NCBI RefSeq assembly: GCF_019145235.1
Contig: NZ_JAHSTV010000010.1
Coordinates: 186,001-250,000, forward strand
Reading direction: 5' to 3'
Source of the DNA: Pseudomonas farris
GTDB lineage: Bacteria > Pseudomonadota > Gammaproteobacteria > Pseudomonadales > Pseudomonadaceae
DNA length: 64,000 nt
Below, one piece after another: positions 25,008 through 33,912 of this stretch (positions are counted from its first letter, which is position 1; every line of letters starts with the position of its first letter). The notes under the pieces were generated by a model. That model worked only from the letters and a program-made list of their open reading frames with translations. It was not told the DNA's origin and did not search any database. A program made the translations under genes and the position numbers.

Positions 25008-25550
25008 ATGGAGCGTTTTTTCACACCTGTCTGCCTGCTGGGTTTGTTGAGCGCCTGCACCGCGCAAATCCCCACCCCATTGCCGCCCCATCCAGCGATC
25101 GACAGTGGCTCCAATCGGACCCAGCACTCGAGGGGCATAGCCGAAGAAAGCCATCCGGCAGAGCTTCGTTATGGCCGCTACACGCTGGTCAGCACCGAGC
25201 CCACCACGGAACAACGCGATCTTCTTGCCCAAATCATTGACGTGAGCATCCCGTCCAGCCTGAACCCTTCGGTGCAGGATGCATTGCAGTACGTATTGCA
25301 GCGTTCGGGCTATTCGCTCTGCCCCGTTACCGCGTCCGTGAGGGTGCTGTTTACTCGGCCCCTGCCCGCGGCCCATTACCGGCTCGGCCCGACCTCTTTG
25401 CGCCGCGCGCTGCAAGTGCTCGCTGGCCCCGCCTGGCAACTCACGACCGACGAAGTCAGCCGTTCGGTCTGCTTCGAACAGCAGAAAACGGAGGCCGGCG
25501 TCGCGCTGATCACACCCGTCTCGCCCCATCTGTTGGAGGCACGCCCATGA
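25008..25550 (+). CDS. PilL N-terminal-like conjugation lipoprotein (TIGR03748-like)
   Basis: The 180-residue protein has a lipoprotein signal: CLLGLLSACT gives the lipobox LSAC at residues 14-17. The mature part has RYGRYTLVSTEPTTEQRDLL and VQDALQYVLQRSGYSLC, matching the PilL N-terminal domain of ICE conjugation regions. In ICEs it begins the transfer gene block and probably acts in the envelope. Its end overlaps the next gene by 4 bases. Confidence 0.82.
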   Translation: MERFFTPVCLLGLLSACTAQIPTPLPPHPAIDSGSNRTQHSRGIAEESHPAELRYGRYTLVSTEPTTEQRDLLAQIIDVSIPSSLNPSVQDALQYVLQRSGYSLCPVTASVRVLFTRPLPAAHYRLGPTSLRRALQVLAGPAWQLTTDEVSRSVCFEQQKTEAGVALITPVSPHLLEARP

Positions 25551-26218
25551 GAGCCTCGACGTTTCAAACCCTTATTGTTGGGCTGCTTTGCCTGGCAATT
25601 GCCAGCCTGAGTGGTGGTTTGTACAAGCAGTATCAACGCGTGGCCGAACTGCAGCGCACGAACACGCAATACCAACAAACCCTGGACACCCTGCAACGTG
25701 ATTCAAACGCCCTCAAGGATGCACAGGAGAAGCTGCAGTTCGCGCTGAAAGACCTGAAGCAGATGGTCGATAGCGGTGAACAACAGGCCAATACCCTCGA
25801 TCCGATGTTGGATCAGTGGGCACAAGAGATACAGGAACTGCGTGATGGTCTCGCAGCCCGCGCCACCGCAGCCGACATGACAGCGCTACGTGCACGCCTT
25901 GAGCACATCGAGCAGCAGTTTCTGGAGTTTAAGAGTCCGCCATCAACCTCACCACCGACGCCTTCCGTGACCAAGCCAAAACAGACGGCTCGACCCAAGC
26001 CCGTCCCGCTCTCACCACCGTTCTCAGTCTTGAGTGTCGAGTCCCGCGGGGGTGAGCGTTTTCTGGCGGTCGCACCTCATGACAGTCGCTCGCTCATGGA
26101 TGTTCGGCTGCTGCATAGCGGTGAGCAGCTCGGGGCCTGGCACCTGAAAGTACTGGAGCCGAATGCAGCCATCTTCGCGGTGGCCACTCAGCCAGACCAG
26201 ACCGTGCACCTCCCTTGA
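25547..26218 (+). CDS. Membrane-anchored coiled-coil transfer protein
   Basis: The 223-residue protein has an N-terminal signal anchor (FQTLIVGLLCLAIASLSGGL) and then a coiled coil (about 30-125). A Pro/Ser/Thr linker follows (about 128-155). The C-terminal domain (FSVLSVESRGGERFLAVAP) resembles small beta domains of pilus or T4SS assembly proteins. It is translationally coupled to the PilL-like gene and 9 bases upstream of the TIGR03759-like gene. The precise role is unknown. Confidence 0.7.
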   Translation: MRASTFQTLIVGLLCLAIASLSGGLYKQYQRVAELQRTNTQYQQTLDTLQRDSNALKDAQEKLQFALKDLKQMVDSGEQQANTLDPMLDQWAQEIQELRDGLAARATAADMTALRARLEHIEQQFLEFKSPPSTSPPTPSVTKPKQTARPKPVPLSPPFSVLSVESRGGERFLAVAPHDSRSLMDVRLLHSGEQLGAWHLKVLEPNAAIFAVATQPDQTVHLP

Positions 26219-26227
26219 GAAGCGATC

Positions 26228-26947
26228 ATGAACAGAGCGCCACTTCTCCCCATCGTCTGTCTCGTTTCGCTACTGACCACGAGCGTTACGATGGGCAGCC
26301 CCATCACGACACCGTCACGCATCCAGGACATGCAGTCCACTCCCCTAGGGCGCTCTCACTCTGAACAGTCGTCAAGCTGGGGTCTGACGGAGCAGGAGTG
26401 GACGCGCTTCGAACAGATCCAAGCCGGCCCGCGTGGTTTCTGGAGTCCGAACCTCGATCCGCTGACTGCACTCGGGGTTGAGGCCGAGACCGACCAAGAG
26501 CGCCAGCGTTATGCCGAATTACAGGTAGCGCTGGAAGCCAAACGCGCCGAGCGCGAGTTGGCCTACCAAAACGCTTACACCGCGGCCTGGGCCAAGCTGT
26601 TTCCCGGGCTGCTGCCGATCCAGGGCATGGCATCACCGTCCCCTGTCAGCTCATCGGTCGTGCCGCGCCAGTCTCTATTTGTGGAGGACCATTGCCCGGC
26701 ATGCACCGCCGAAGCACAACGTTTGCAAAACAGTGACACGACGTTCGATATCTACCTGGTAGGCAGCCAAGGCCAGGATGAACGCGTCCGTAGCTGGGCT
26801 CGGCAAGCGGACATCGATCCGGCCAAGGTTCAACGCCGGCAGATCACCCTGAACCATGACCGTGGTCGCTGGTTCAGCCTGGGTGCCTCGGGGCCATTGC
26901 CTGTCACATTTCAACAGGTGAATGGACAATGGCAACGCCTCGACTGA
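26228..26947 (+). CDS. TIGR03759-like ICE protein (PFL_4693 family)
   Basis: The 239-residue secreted protein has a signal peptide (LLPIVCLVSLLTTSVTMG). The conserved part is WGLTEQEWTRFEQIQAGPRG, WSPNLDPLTALG and the helix AKRAERELAYQNAYTAAWAK. A later CPAC motif at about 157-160 and a thioredoxin-like stretch (FDIYLVGSQGQDERVRSWAR) suggest a periplasmic thiol-type fold. The family is confined to conjugative islands. It overlaps the transglycosylase gene by 19 bases. Confidence 0.82.
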   Translation: MNRAPLLPIVCLVSLLTTSVTMGSPITTPSRIQDMQSTPLGRSHSEQSSSWGLTEQEWTRFEQIQAGPRGFWSPNLDPLTALGVEAETDQERQRYAELQVALEAKRAERELAYQNAYTAAWAKLFPGLLPIQGMASPSPVSSSVVPRQSLFVEDHCPACTAEAQRLQNSDTTFDIYLVGSQGQDERVRSWARQADIDPAKVQRRQITLNHDRGRWFSLGASGPLPVTFQQVNGQWQRLD

Positions 26948-27477
26948 GTGGTATTGCGCTCCTGCTGACGATGCTCGCCGTCCAGGCTGACGAACTGCCG
27001 CCTCCTGCCTACCAACTGGCGGCGCATGACGCCGACATCCCTTCTACGGTGCTGTTCGCGATTGCCCTGCAGGAGAGTGGTATCCGCGTTCGTGGTCGAC
27101 TGCTGCCTTGGCCCTGGACCCTGAACATCGCCGGAACACCCTACCGTTTCACCACGCGCCAGACCGCCTGTCACGCCTTACTTCAGGCACTCGCCCAACA
27201 TGACGCCAAGCGGGTCGATGTCGGTCTCGGGCAAACCAACCTGGGCTATCACGGACAACGTTTTTCCAGCCCCTGCGAAGCCCTCGACCCCTACCGAAAT
27301 CTCGCGGTGACCGCCGCGCTGTTGCAGGAGCATCACGCCGCTACCGGTGATTGGGTGTCAGCTGCCGGACGCTATCACCGCCCGGCAGGAGGAACGCCGG
27401 CCGCGCGTTATCGCGCCGGTTTTTCCCGGCAACTCGAGCGGTTGCTGGTTTCCTTCGAACAAGAGACACCACCATGA
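26929..27477 (+). CDS. Lytic transglycosylase-like transfer protein
   Basis: The 182-residue protein has a signal peptide (about 1-20). The SLT catalytic Glu lies in IALQESGIR, followed by VDVGLGQTNLGYHG and YRNLAVTAALLQEHH, the usual goose-lysozyme-type motifs. It opens peptidoglycan for the T4SS/pilus. It overlaps both neighbours (19 and 4 bases), showing a tight operon. Confidence 0.88.
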   Translation: MATPRLSGIALLLTMLAVQADELPPPAYQLAAHDADIPSTVLFAIALQESGIRVRGRLLPWPWTLNIAGTPYRFTTRQTACHALLQALAQHDAKRVDVGLGQTNLGYHGQRFSSPCEALDPYRNLAVTAALLQEHHAATGDWVSAAGRYHRPAGGTPAARYRAGFSRQLERLLVSFEQETPP

Positions 27478-27989
27478 AGCGAATCGCCATCGCCTGTTAT
27501 TTCACCCTGCTCTTGGCACCTTTCGCCCAGGCGGAACTGACCGTTGCCGGGGATCAGCCTTGCGACTTCACCCGACCCCATTTTCAAGTTTCCAGGCTGC
27601 CAATAAACAACAAGATGAAGCCTGATCGGCCCATGCATGCGGACCTGTCCACGTTTGCCGATGAAGCCTGGATACTGCCCATCCGCAGTTCTCACTTGAG
27701 CCCCAGTCAGATCACGTCTCGCGCCCTCAACATGCCGGGCTTGCGGCCATTTTTTCTGGTCGGTGACGATTCCCAGTCCCTGACTTGGCTGCGTCAACGC
27801 GCTGCTGAACTGCAGGAAATGGGTGCGGCTGGCCTCGCCGTCGAAGTGGCCGATAATGAAGCCCTGGCCCGGATTCGAGCAGCCGCTCCGGGCATCACCA
27901 TCCTGCCGGTCAACGGCAACGACATTGCCACCCGCCTGCAGATTGAGCACTACCCCATATTGATCACCACCACCTCACTGGAACAGTGA
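27474..27989 (+). CDS. TIGR03765-like ICE protein (PFL_4695 family)
   Basis: ATG at 27474 gives 171 residues. A longer upstream frame is out of context. The signal peptide ends near FAQAELTV. The body includes DLSTFADEAWILPIRSSHLS, RPFFLVGDDSQSLTWLRQRA and a periplasmic PFLVG-type fold typical of this ICE family. It ends YPILITTTSLEQ. It lies 9 bases upstream of traD and may support coupling-protein or pilus function. This is inferred from synteny. Confidence 0.8.
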   Translation: MKRIAIACYFTLLLAPFAQAELTVAGDQPCDFTRPHFQVSRLPINNKMKPDRPMHADLSTFADEAWILPIRSSHLSPSQITSRALNMPGLRPFFLVGDDSQSLTWLRQRAAELQEMGAAGLAVEVADNEALARIRAAAPGITILPVNGNDIATRLQIEHYPILITTTSLEQ

Positions 27990-27998
27990 GTCCAGGCC

Positions 27999-30158
27999 AT
28001 GGCCGAGCATGCGATGGAGTCCAAACTCCGGCCAGCAGTGGAGCTGTATACCGTAGCGATCTGCATCGCCGCCGCGGTGCTGTGCGTGTACTCGCCCTGG
28101 GCCGTGGCCCTGTCACCCGAGATCGGTCTGGTTGCAGCGCTGGCCTATGCCCTGTTCGGCCTTATCCGGCTGCGACAAGCCTGGGAGGTTCTGCGCTATC
28201 GGCGCAATATCCGTCGACTGCCCCGCTACGAGCTGACCAATCGGCAGATTCCGGTCAGCCGCAAGCGTCTGTTCATGGGCCGCGGCTTTCGCTGGACCCG
28301 CCTGCACACCCAGCGCTTGGTCGAAGCCCAAGACCCTGCGGTCGCCCACTATGTCGACCAACCGACCTGTTACCGCCTGGCCCGTGGACTCGAACGGCGC
28401 CTGGAGCATGCACCGTTTCCGCTCTCGACATTATCCCGTGTCACCGCCTGGGACAGTGCCTTCAATCCATTGCGCCCTTTGCCCCCGGTAGGTGGCTCGC
28501 CGCTGTTGCATGGGGTTGAACCCAACGAAACGGAAGTCAGTCTGCCGCAGGGGGAACGGGTTGGACACACCCTGGTGCTCGGCACTACCCGTGTCGGCAA
28601 GACGCGACTCGCCGAGGTGTACATCACCCAGGACATTCATCGCATCGAACATGAGGTGGTCATTGTCTTCGATCCGAAGGGCGATGCTGACTTGCTCAAG
28701 CGGATGTACGTCGAAGCCAAACGGGCCGGTCGGGAAAAGGAATTCTATGTCTTCCATCTGGGCTGGCCGGAGATCTCCGCGCGCTACAACGCGGTGGGAC
28801 GTTTCGGACGCATTTCGGAAGTCGCGTCACGCATTGCTGGGCAGCTCAGTGGTGAAGGTAACTCTGCGGCCTTCCGTGAGTTCGCCTGGCGTTTCGTCAA
28901 CATCATTGCCCGGGCTTTGATCGAGTTGGGCCGGCGCCCAGACTACCTGCAGATCCAGCGACATGTGGTCAACATCGACGCGCTGTTCATCGAATACGCT
29001 CAGCAGTTTTTCGCCAAGACTGATCCGAAAGCGTGGGAAGTGATCGTCCAGCTTGAAGGCAAGCTCACCGAGAAAAACATTCCCCGGCATATGATCGGGC
29101 GCGAAAAGCGTGTGGTGGCCATCGAGCAGTACCTGGCGGTGAAGCGGGTATTTGATCCGGTAATGGACGGACTGCGTTCGGGGGTACGATATGACCGTAC
29201 TTACTTCGACAAAATCGTGGCCTCGCTACTGCCGCTGCTGGAGAAACTCACCACCGGCAAGACCACCCAGTTACTGGCCCCCAACTACACTGACTTAGAT
29301 GACCCACGGCCGATCTTCGATTGGATGCAGGTCATCCGTAAGCGTGGCATCGTCTATGTCGGCCTGGACGCGCTGACCGACGCTGAGGTGGCCGCCGCTG
29401 TGGGCAACTCTATGTTTGCCGACTTGGTCTCGGTCGCCGGCCACATCTACAAACACGGCATCGACCATGGCCTGCCCCAATCGGGTAACAACAGTGACAA
29501 GTTGCCGATCAACCTCCACGCCGATGAGTTCAACGAGTTGATGGGGGATGAATTCATCCCGCTGATCAATAAGGGCGGCGGTGCCGGTATCCAGGTAACC
29601 GCCTACACCCAGACCCTCAGCGATATCGAAGCACGTATCGGCAACCGCGCCAAAGCTGGCCAGGTTATTGGTAACTTCAACACTCTGCAGATGCTGCGGG
29701 TGCGCGAAACCGCAACCGCTGAACTACTCACCCAGCAGTTGCCCAAGGTTAACGTGCTGACCAAGACCCTGGTGTCGGGTGCGACCGACACCTCCGATCC
29801 TGAAGCCAACACGGATTTCACCTCCTCCTCGCAGGACCGTGTCAGCAGCACCAGTGTGCCGCTGATCGAGCCAGCGCATATCGTCAGTCTACCCAAGGGA
29901 CAGATGTTCTCCTTCCAGGCCGGTGGCCAGCTCTGGAAAGTCCGCATGCCGTTGCCAAAACCCTCCAACGACGATGCCATGCCCAAGGACCTGCAGGAAC
30001 TCACTCAGCGGATGCGGGCGACCTACAACGAGCAGGCGGGACAATGGTGGAGCGCAAGCGGTGGCGGCCCGACGCTCGACTTCGATCCAGATCGGGTTAC
30101 GCCTCCACGCACTTCTTCAGCGGTGGATGCAAGTGTTCCTGCTCAGGAGGCCCCATGA
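27999..30158 (+). CDS. traD: TraD-type coupling ATPase (VirD4 class, SXT/TOL subfamily)
   Basis: The 719-residue coupling protein links the relaxosome to the T4SS. N-terminal membrane helices are at about 18-62. Walker A is GTTRVGKTRLAE (about 196), followed by VIVFDPKGDADLL. Walker B-like INLHADEFNELMGDEF is near 505, and AYTQTLSDIEARIG is near 538. The C-terminus is polar. Length and motifs match TIGR03743 from memory. It is transcribed with the upstream pil/tra genes and followed by a membrane-protein gene. Confidence 0.93.
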   Translation: MAEHAMESKLRPAVELYTVAICIAAAVLCVYSPWAVALSPEIGLVAALAYALFGLIRLRQAWEVLRYRRNIRRLPRYELTNRQIPVSRKRLFMGRGFRWTRLHTQRLVEAQDPAVAHYVDQPTCYRLARGLERRLEHAPFPLSTLSRVTAWDSAFNPLRPLPPVGGSPLLHGVEPNETEVSLPQGERVGHTLVLGTTRVGKTRLAEVYITQDIHRIEHEVVIVFDPKGDADLLKRMYVEAKRAGREKEFYVFHLGWPEISARYNAVGRFGRISEVASRIAGQLSGEGNSAAFREFAWRFVNIIARALIELGRRPDYLQIQRHVVNIDALFIEYAQQFFAKTDPKAWEVIVQLEGKLTEKNIPRHMIGREKRVVAIEQYLAVKRVFDPVMDGLRSGVRYDRTYFDKIVASLLPLLEKLTTGKTTQLLAPNYTDLDDPRPIFDWMQVIRKRGIVYVGLDALTDAEVAAAVGNSMFADLVSVAGHIYKHGIDHGLPQSGNNSDKLPINLHADEFNELMGDEFIPLINKGGGAGIQVTAYTQTLSDIEARIGNRAKAGQVIGNFNTLQMLRVRETATAELLTQQLPKVNVLTKTLVSGATDTSDPEANTDFTSSSQDRVSSTSVPLIEPAHIVSLPKGQMFSFQAGGQLWKVRMPLPKPSNDDAMPKDLQELTQRMRATYNEQAGQWWSASGGGPTLDFDPDRVTPPRTSSAVDASVPAQEAP

Positions 30159-30198
30159 CGCCGTCGGCCCTGCAGTGCATCTCGCGGAGTCAAGAAGG

Positions 30199-30927
30199 AT
30201 GACTTCAGCTCAGAACCCTCCACCGCAACCCATCCAGCGCCCAGGGCTAATCGTCTCGGCGATTAACCTGGTCCTGCACGTCATCGGTTTGCTGATCGCC
30301 TCGTTGCTGTTCTCGATTCTGATCGAGTGGGCCGGTCTGCTGCTGTTCTGGGGTGATCAAGGCTGGCGACACAGTCAGGCGATGCTGAGCAGCGAACTGG
30401 GCTGGCTCAGTGAGCACTTCACATCCTCACTGATTATCCAACAGCCTGGGCAGACGATTGTCCAGTGGCTGGATTTCCTCCAGCAGTGGTTACTGGTCAA
30501 GACCGGTTTTACGGATTTCGCCCAGCAGGCGCGGGCGTCGAGCCAGGACAACGGCTTCTGGAGCGGGCTCAATCAGCTGTATGTGAGCATCGAGGATTTT
30601 GTACTGGCGGCGGTGTATGTCACTTTCACTTTCGTGGTGCGCCTAACCATTCTGGTCCTGGCCATCCCCCTGTTTCTGCTGGCCATGTTCACTGGTTTTG
30701 TCGATGGACTGATACGCCGGGACCTACGTAAATTTGGCGCAGGGCGAGAAAGTAGCTTTGTCTACCATCGAGCTAAACGAGCCGTGACACCACTGCTGAT
30801 CGGGCCCTGGGTTATCTACTTGTCCCTACCCTTTTCGCTCAATCCCACGGCAGTGTTTTTACCTTGTGCTGTGATGCTCGGCATCACTACGGCAATCACG
30901 GCAACGACATTCAAGAAGTATCTCTGA
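30199..30927 (+). CDS. TIGR03747-like ICE membrane protein (PFL_4697 family)
   Basis: I choose ATG 30199 (242 residues, GGAG 9 bases upstream), because a longer frame overlaps traD. Four to five membrane helices are visible (for example VLHVIGLLIASLLFSILIEW, LTILVLAIPLFLLAMFTGFV and a C-terminal pair). The motif FVDGLIRRDLRKFGAGRESSFVYH, which I recognise from the family, lies near residue 173-195. It ends the pilL-traD operon. Confidence 0.82.
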   Translation: MTSAQNPPPQPIQRPGLIVSAINLVLHVIGLLIASLLFSILIEWAGLLLFWGDQGWRHSQAMLSSELGWLSEHFTSSLIIQQPGQTIVQWLDFLQQWLLVKTGFTDFAQQARASSQDNGFWSGLNQLYVSIEDFVLAAVYVTFTFVVRLTILVLAIPLFLLAMFTGFVDGLIRRDLRKFGAGRESSFVYHRAKRAVTPLLIGPWVIYLSLPFSLNPTAVFLPCAVMLGITTAITATTFKKYL

Positions 30928-31214
30928 TTCGGGAAAAGCAATTTTTCCTTTCCATATCCCGATGCCAGGATAGTTAATCCAGCGATCGAAAACTGAACAC
31001 CACCATACGAATGCAAATAAAGCTGCTAGAGGTCATCCTCGACGCCCACTATGGGTTAGAGCTTCAGATTAAATGCAGGCTTCCAAGATTTGGTGGAATA
31101 TCAATCTAACCACCAATTAAATTGGTGCAGGACTGGGTCAAGACTTGCACTCTGGATTTATCTTTCTCACCGATAAAAAAGGGCCCTTGCAGGCCCCTGA
31201 TCATCAAACCGATC

Positions 31215-31580
31215 TTACTGAGTACGCCACGAGTCAACAACGTCTGCGCCAAACTCGGTTTTCCATTCTTTCAATTGTCGATGATTTCCTCCCTTGGTTT
31301 CGATCACCTCACCAGAGTTCGGATTCTTGTAAATCTTCACTTCGCGAGCCTTATGGGCTGCCTTTACCGGGGTGGGTGTCGAGGTACGACGGCCAGCTGC
31401 TGGATCCAGGATGCCAATGATGTTCTTCAAGCTGAAGCCGTACTCGCCAAGCAACGCACGTAGTTTTCTCTCAAACTCCATTTCATTTTTCAGACCGGAA
31501 TCACTTTTCATCGACTCGAGCTCTGCGAGCTGTTCGGCCAGTTGTTGCTCAAGCTTGCGAAATTCAGCCAAACGAGACAT
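31215..31580 (-). CDS. MvaT/MvaU-type H-NS analogue carried by the ICE
   Basis: The 121-residue protein has an N-terminal coiled-coil oligomerisation domain (about 1-55, LAEFRKLEQQLAEQLAELES). The C-terminal AT-hook-like DNA-binding domain is VYKNPNSGEVIETKGGNHRQ-like (here KIYKNPNSGEVIETKGGNH) followed by LKEWKTEFGADVVDSW. MvaT proteins silence AT-rich foreign DNA. An ICE copy may dampen fitness cost or repress transfer genes. It stands alone, opposite to both flanking conjugation operons. Confidence 0.92.
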   Translation of the reverse strand: MSRLAEFRKLEQQLAEQLAELESMKSDSGLKNEMEFERKLRALLGEYGFSLKNIIGILDPAAGRRTSTPTPVKAAHKAREVKIYKNPNSGEVIETKGGNHRQLKEWKTEFGADVVDSWRTQ

Positions 31581-31892
31581 GTGAAACTTCCTTCAGGTTA
31601 GGGAAATGAGAAGTGAACGCCCCCATGCTAAGCGATGATTGACTCTTCGTCACCCATACGCGTTTCAAGCAGAAGTGAATCCACTCATTGCCTTATGAGC
31701 AACACATTACTAATGGGGTAGGATTGCTAAACTGGACTTTCTTTTTCGCCCAATCGATTGCTGGTGTAGGTGTGGGTAAACTTCTTCCGCTCGCCTCCAA
31801 AAAAGCGATACATCACCTCTCGCAATTACTGCTGAAAAATTCAACCGCTAACTTGATGCTGGCTCCATCTCCACATGACATGGACCAGCATC
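31581..31892. promoter_or_regulatory. Intergenic region between mvaT-like gene and T4SS operon
   Basis: About 310 bases without a convincing gene, relatively AT-rich compared with the flanks. It must hold the divergent promoters of the silencer gene and the RAQPRD-led T4SS operon. I cannot assign exact promoter elements. Confidence 0.5.
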
Positions 31893-32228
31893 ATGTCGAC
31901 TACCGTCTTTCGTTGCTTTTTACTCCTTTCGCTGGCCATCGCTCATAGCAGTAGCTATGCCGCATCCGCTTATGAGCAGGAAAAACTAAGCCTGATCCAG
32001 CAGCAGCTCGACACTATCGAACGCCTTGTCGCACGCGCTGAGATAGCCAGCACGGCTGAACCACACGAACGCTATCGCTTTGACTATCCCCGCCTAATTC
32101 AAGACATCCAGCGTATTCACCAGGGCGTACATGTCTATCTGTCCCCTTCCCGTGTGCAACCCCGCGATCCCAGTGAACTGGTCGGCGATTACCGCCTCGA
32201 CACCCCGCCTGCGGAGCTCTCGCCATGA
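31893..32228 (+). CDS. RAQPRD-family ICE protein (TIGR01690-like)
   Basis: I prefer ATG 31893 (MSTTVFRCFLLLSLAIAHSS), which gives a clean signal peptide and 111 residues. ATG 31875 is also in frame. The mature part has RYRFDYPRLIQDIQRIHQGV, then YLSPSRVQPRDP, a variant (RVQPRD) of the eponymous RAQPRD motif. It is a periplasmic protein that opens the T4SS core operon. It overlaps the next gene by 4 bases. Confidence 0.87.
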   Translation: MSTTVFRCFLLLSLAIAHSSSYAASAYEQEKLSLIQQQLDTIERLVARAEIASTAEPHERYRFDYPRLIQDIQRIHQGVHVYLSPSRVQPRDPSELVGDYRLDTPPAELSP

Positions 32229-32464
32229 GCATGACCGACGCCCAGACCTCAGCATTCCAAAACGCCTCAGGTTTTTCGGCGCAGAGCAGTTCGACGCTCT
32301 GGCTGTCCCTGGTTCTCGTCCTGGCTTTGCTCTGGTGCGCCTGGGTGATGTGGACGGCGTACCGGGGCTGGGCGACAGGCAGTGTGCGCTTCGGTGCTTT
32401 TGGCGGAAGCGCCGCGCGAGTGCTGCTCACATTGTTGGTCCTGATGTTTTTCACCCTTTCCTAA
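32225..32464 (+). CDS. DUF3262 / TIGR03758-like ICE membrane protein
   Basis: The 79-residue protein has two membrane helices (STLWLSLVLVLALLWCAWVM and VLLTLLVLMFFTL) with a short loop containing YRGWATGSV. This is typical of the PFL_4701 family, a VirB2/VirB3-sized inner-membrane component. It overlaps the RAQPRD gene. Confidence 0.82.
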   Translation: MSMTDAQTSAFQNASGFSAQSSSTLWLSLVLVLALLWCAWVMWTAYRGWATGSVRFGAFGGSAARVLLTLLVLMFFTLS

Positions 32465-32481
32465 TCCAGGAGATCGCCGTC

Positions 32482-32853
32482 ATGCTCAAGTGCCTTACCC
32501 CCCTGAGAAACAACCTGCGTGATCGTGCGAGCCAACGCTTGATCGGACTGCTGCTGGTGCTCGGTCCAAGCCTGGCTTTTGCCGAACTCCCGACCATGGA
32601 AGCCCCTTCTCGTGGCGAAGGATCAGGATTGATCGAGACGATCAAAAACTACGCCTACGACGGCGGCATCCTGCTCGGCCTGCTGATCGCCCTGCTCGCT
32701 TTTCTCGGCGTGGCTTGGCACTCGCTGACCGTCTATGCCGACGTACAGAATCAGCGCAAGACCTGGAAGGACCTCGGCGCCGTGGTCGGCATCGGCGCTT
32801 TGTTGGTGGTGATCATCATCTGGTTCCTGACCAAGGCTGCCGCGATTCTGTGA
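32482..32853 (+). CDS. TIGR03745-like ICE membrane protein (PFL_4702 family), pilin-like
   Basis: ATG 32482 with AGGAG upstream gives 123 residues. A signal peptide (LIGLLLVLGPSLAFA) is followed by a short mature protein with two hydrophobic segments (GILLGLLIALLAFLGVAWHS and GIGALLVVIIIWFLTKAAAI). This resembles VirB2/TraA pilin architecture, so it is a pilin candidate. Confidence 0.82.
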   Translation: MLKCLTPLRNNLRDRASQRLIGLLLVLGPSLAFAELPTMEAPSRGEGSGLIETIKNYAYDGGILLGLLIALLAFLGVAWHSLTVYADVQNQRKTWKDLGAVVGIGALLVVIIIWFLTKAAAIL

Positions 32854-32860
32854 GGCCTAC

Positions 32861-33274
32861 ATGAACGACACTATCGAACGCCTTGCCGACGGCACCTTGG
32901 TCTTTCTGCCGGAGCGACTCAATCGCGATCCTGCCGTATTGCGTGGTTTGACCAATGATGAAATGTGGGTAGCGCTCGGCACCGGCGCCGTCACTGGCCT
33001 GCTGTTGGGCGTTCCTCTGGCGATCGTCACCGCCTCCATTGCCGTGGCGCCGACCAGCATGATCGCGGGCATGGCGCTGGTGTTATTGGCCGGTGGCACG
33101 CTACTGCGTCGGGCCAAACGGGCTCGCCCCGAAACCTGGTTGTACCGCAAGCTCGAGTGGGTACTCGCCAGCCGTTGGCGCCTGGGCCGCGGAAATTTGA
33201 TCCTCCACTCCGGCGCCTGGACGGTTCGCCGCTCGTGTCGACTGCGCCCTGCCCTGTCCCGGTGGCAGCCATGA
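32861..33274 (+). CDS. TIGR03750-like (DUF3487) transfer membrane protein
   Basis: The 137-residue protein has FLPERLNRDPAVLRGLTNDE, two helices (about 40-60 and 63-85) and a basic C-terminus. It resembles TraL/VirB3-like inner-membrane subunits by position after the pilin-like gene. It overlaps the next gene by 4 bases. Confidence 0.8.
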   Translation: MNDTIERLADGTLVFLPERLNRDPAVLRGLTNDEMWVALGTGAVTGLLLGVPLAIVTASIAVAPTSMIAGMALVLLAGGTLLRRAKRARPETWLYRKLEWVLASRWRLGRGNLILHSGAWTVRRSCRLRPALSRWQP

Positions 33275-33912
33275 GTCGTTTTCGGAACAAGGTCGATGCT
33301 CAACAGGCCCATATCTTCAGTTTGCGTCTGGCGATAATGATCCTCGCCCTGGTCTGTGCCGGACTTTGGTATGGCTGGCGCTCGGCACCGACCGATCTTA
33401 CCGTGCATGTCCCCCCGGATCTGCGCTCTGGCAGCACGCGCAAGTGGTGGGATATCCCCTCAGAGAATGTCTATGCCTTTGCCCTGTACATCTTTGGCCA
33501 ACTCAACCGTTGGCCCTCGGATGGCGAGCAGGACTATCGCCGCGCCATCTATGGCTTGCAGTCCTACCTGACCCCCGCCTGCAAGGCCTTCCTCGACGGC
33601 GACTACGAGTACCGCAAAGCCGCCGGCGAACTGCGCCAGCGGGTGCGTGGCGTCTACGAAATTCTGGGCCGAGGCTACAGCGAAGATCCGGAACTCAGGG
33701 TCAAGCAACTCGACCGCGACAGCTGGCTGGTCAAGCTCGATCTCAATGCCGATGAATATTACGCCGCCGAACCGGTGAAACGGGTGGTGGTGCGTTATCC
33801 ATTGCGCGTGGTGCGTTTTGATCTGGACCCCGAACGCAATAAGTGGGGGCTGGCACTGGATTGTTATCAGGGCACTCCGCAAAAAATCTCCCTGCCTGGA
33901 GGTGAGCCATGA
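33271..33912 (+). CDS. TIGR03746-like (DUF2895) T4SS protein, TraE/VirB8-like
   Basis: ATG 33271 gives 213 residues. A longer frame in the track of the upstream gene is ignored. The single N-terminal helix LRLAIMILALVCAGLWYGW is followed by a periplasmic domain with VPPDLRSGSTRKWWDIPSEN and YAFALYIFGQLNRWPSDGE. Topology and order match TraE/VirB8 analogues of the MPF_G apparatus. It overlaps both neighbours by 4 bases. Confidence 0.83.
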   Translation: MSRFRNKVDAQQAHIFSLRLAIMILALVCAGLWYGWRSAPTDLTVHVPPDLRSGSTRKWWDIPSENVYAFALYIFGQLNRWPSDGEQDYRRAIYGLQSYLTPACKAFLDGDYEYRKAAGELRQRVRGVYEILGRGYSEDPELRVKQLDRDSWLVKLDLNADEYYAAEPVKRVVVRYPLRVVRFDLDPERNKWGLALDCYQGTPQKISLPGGEP

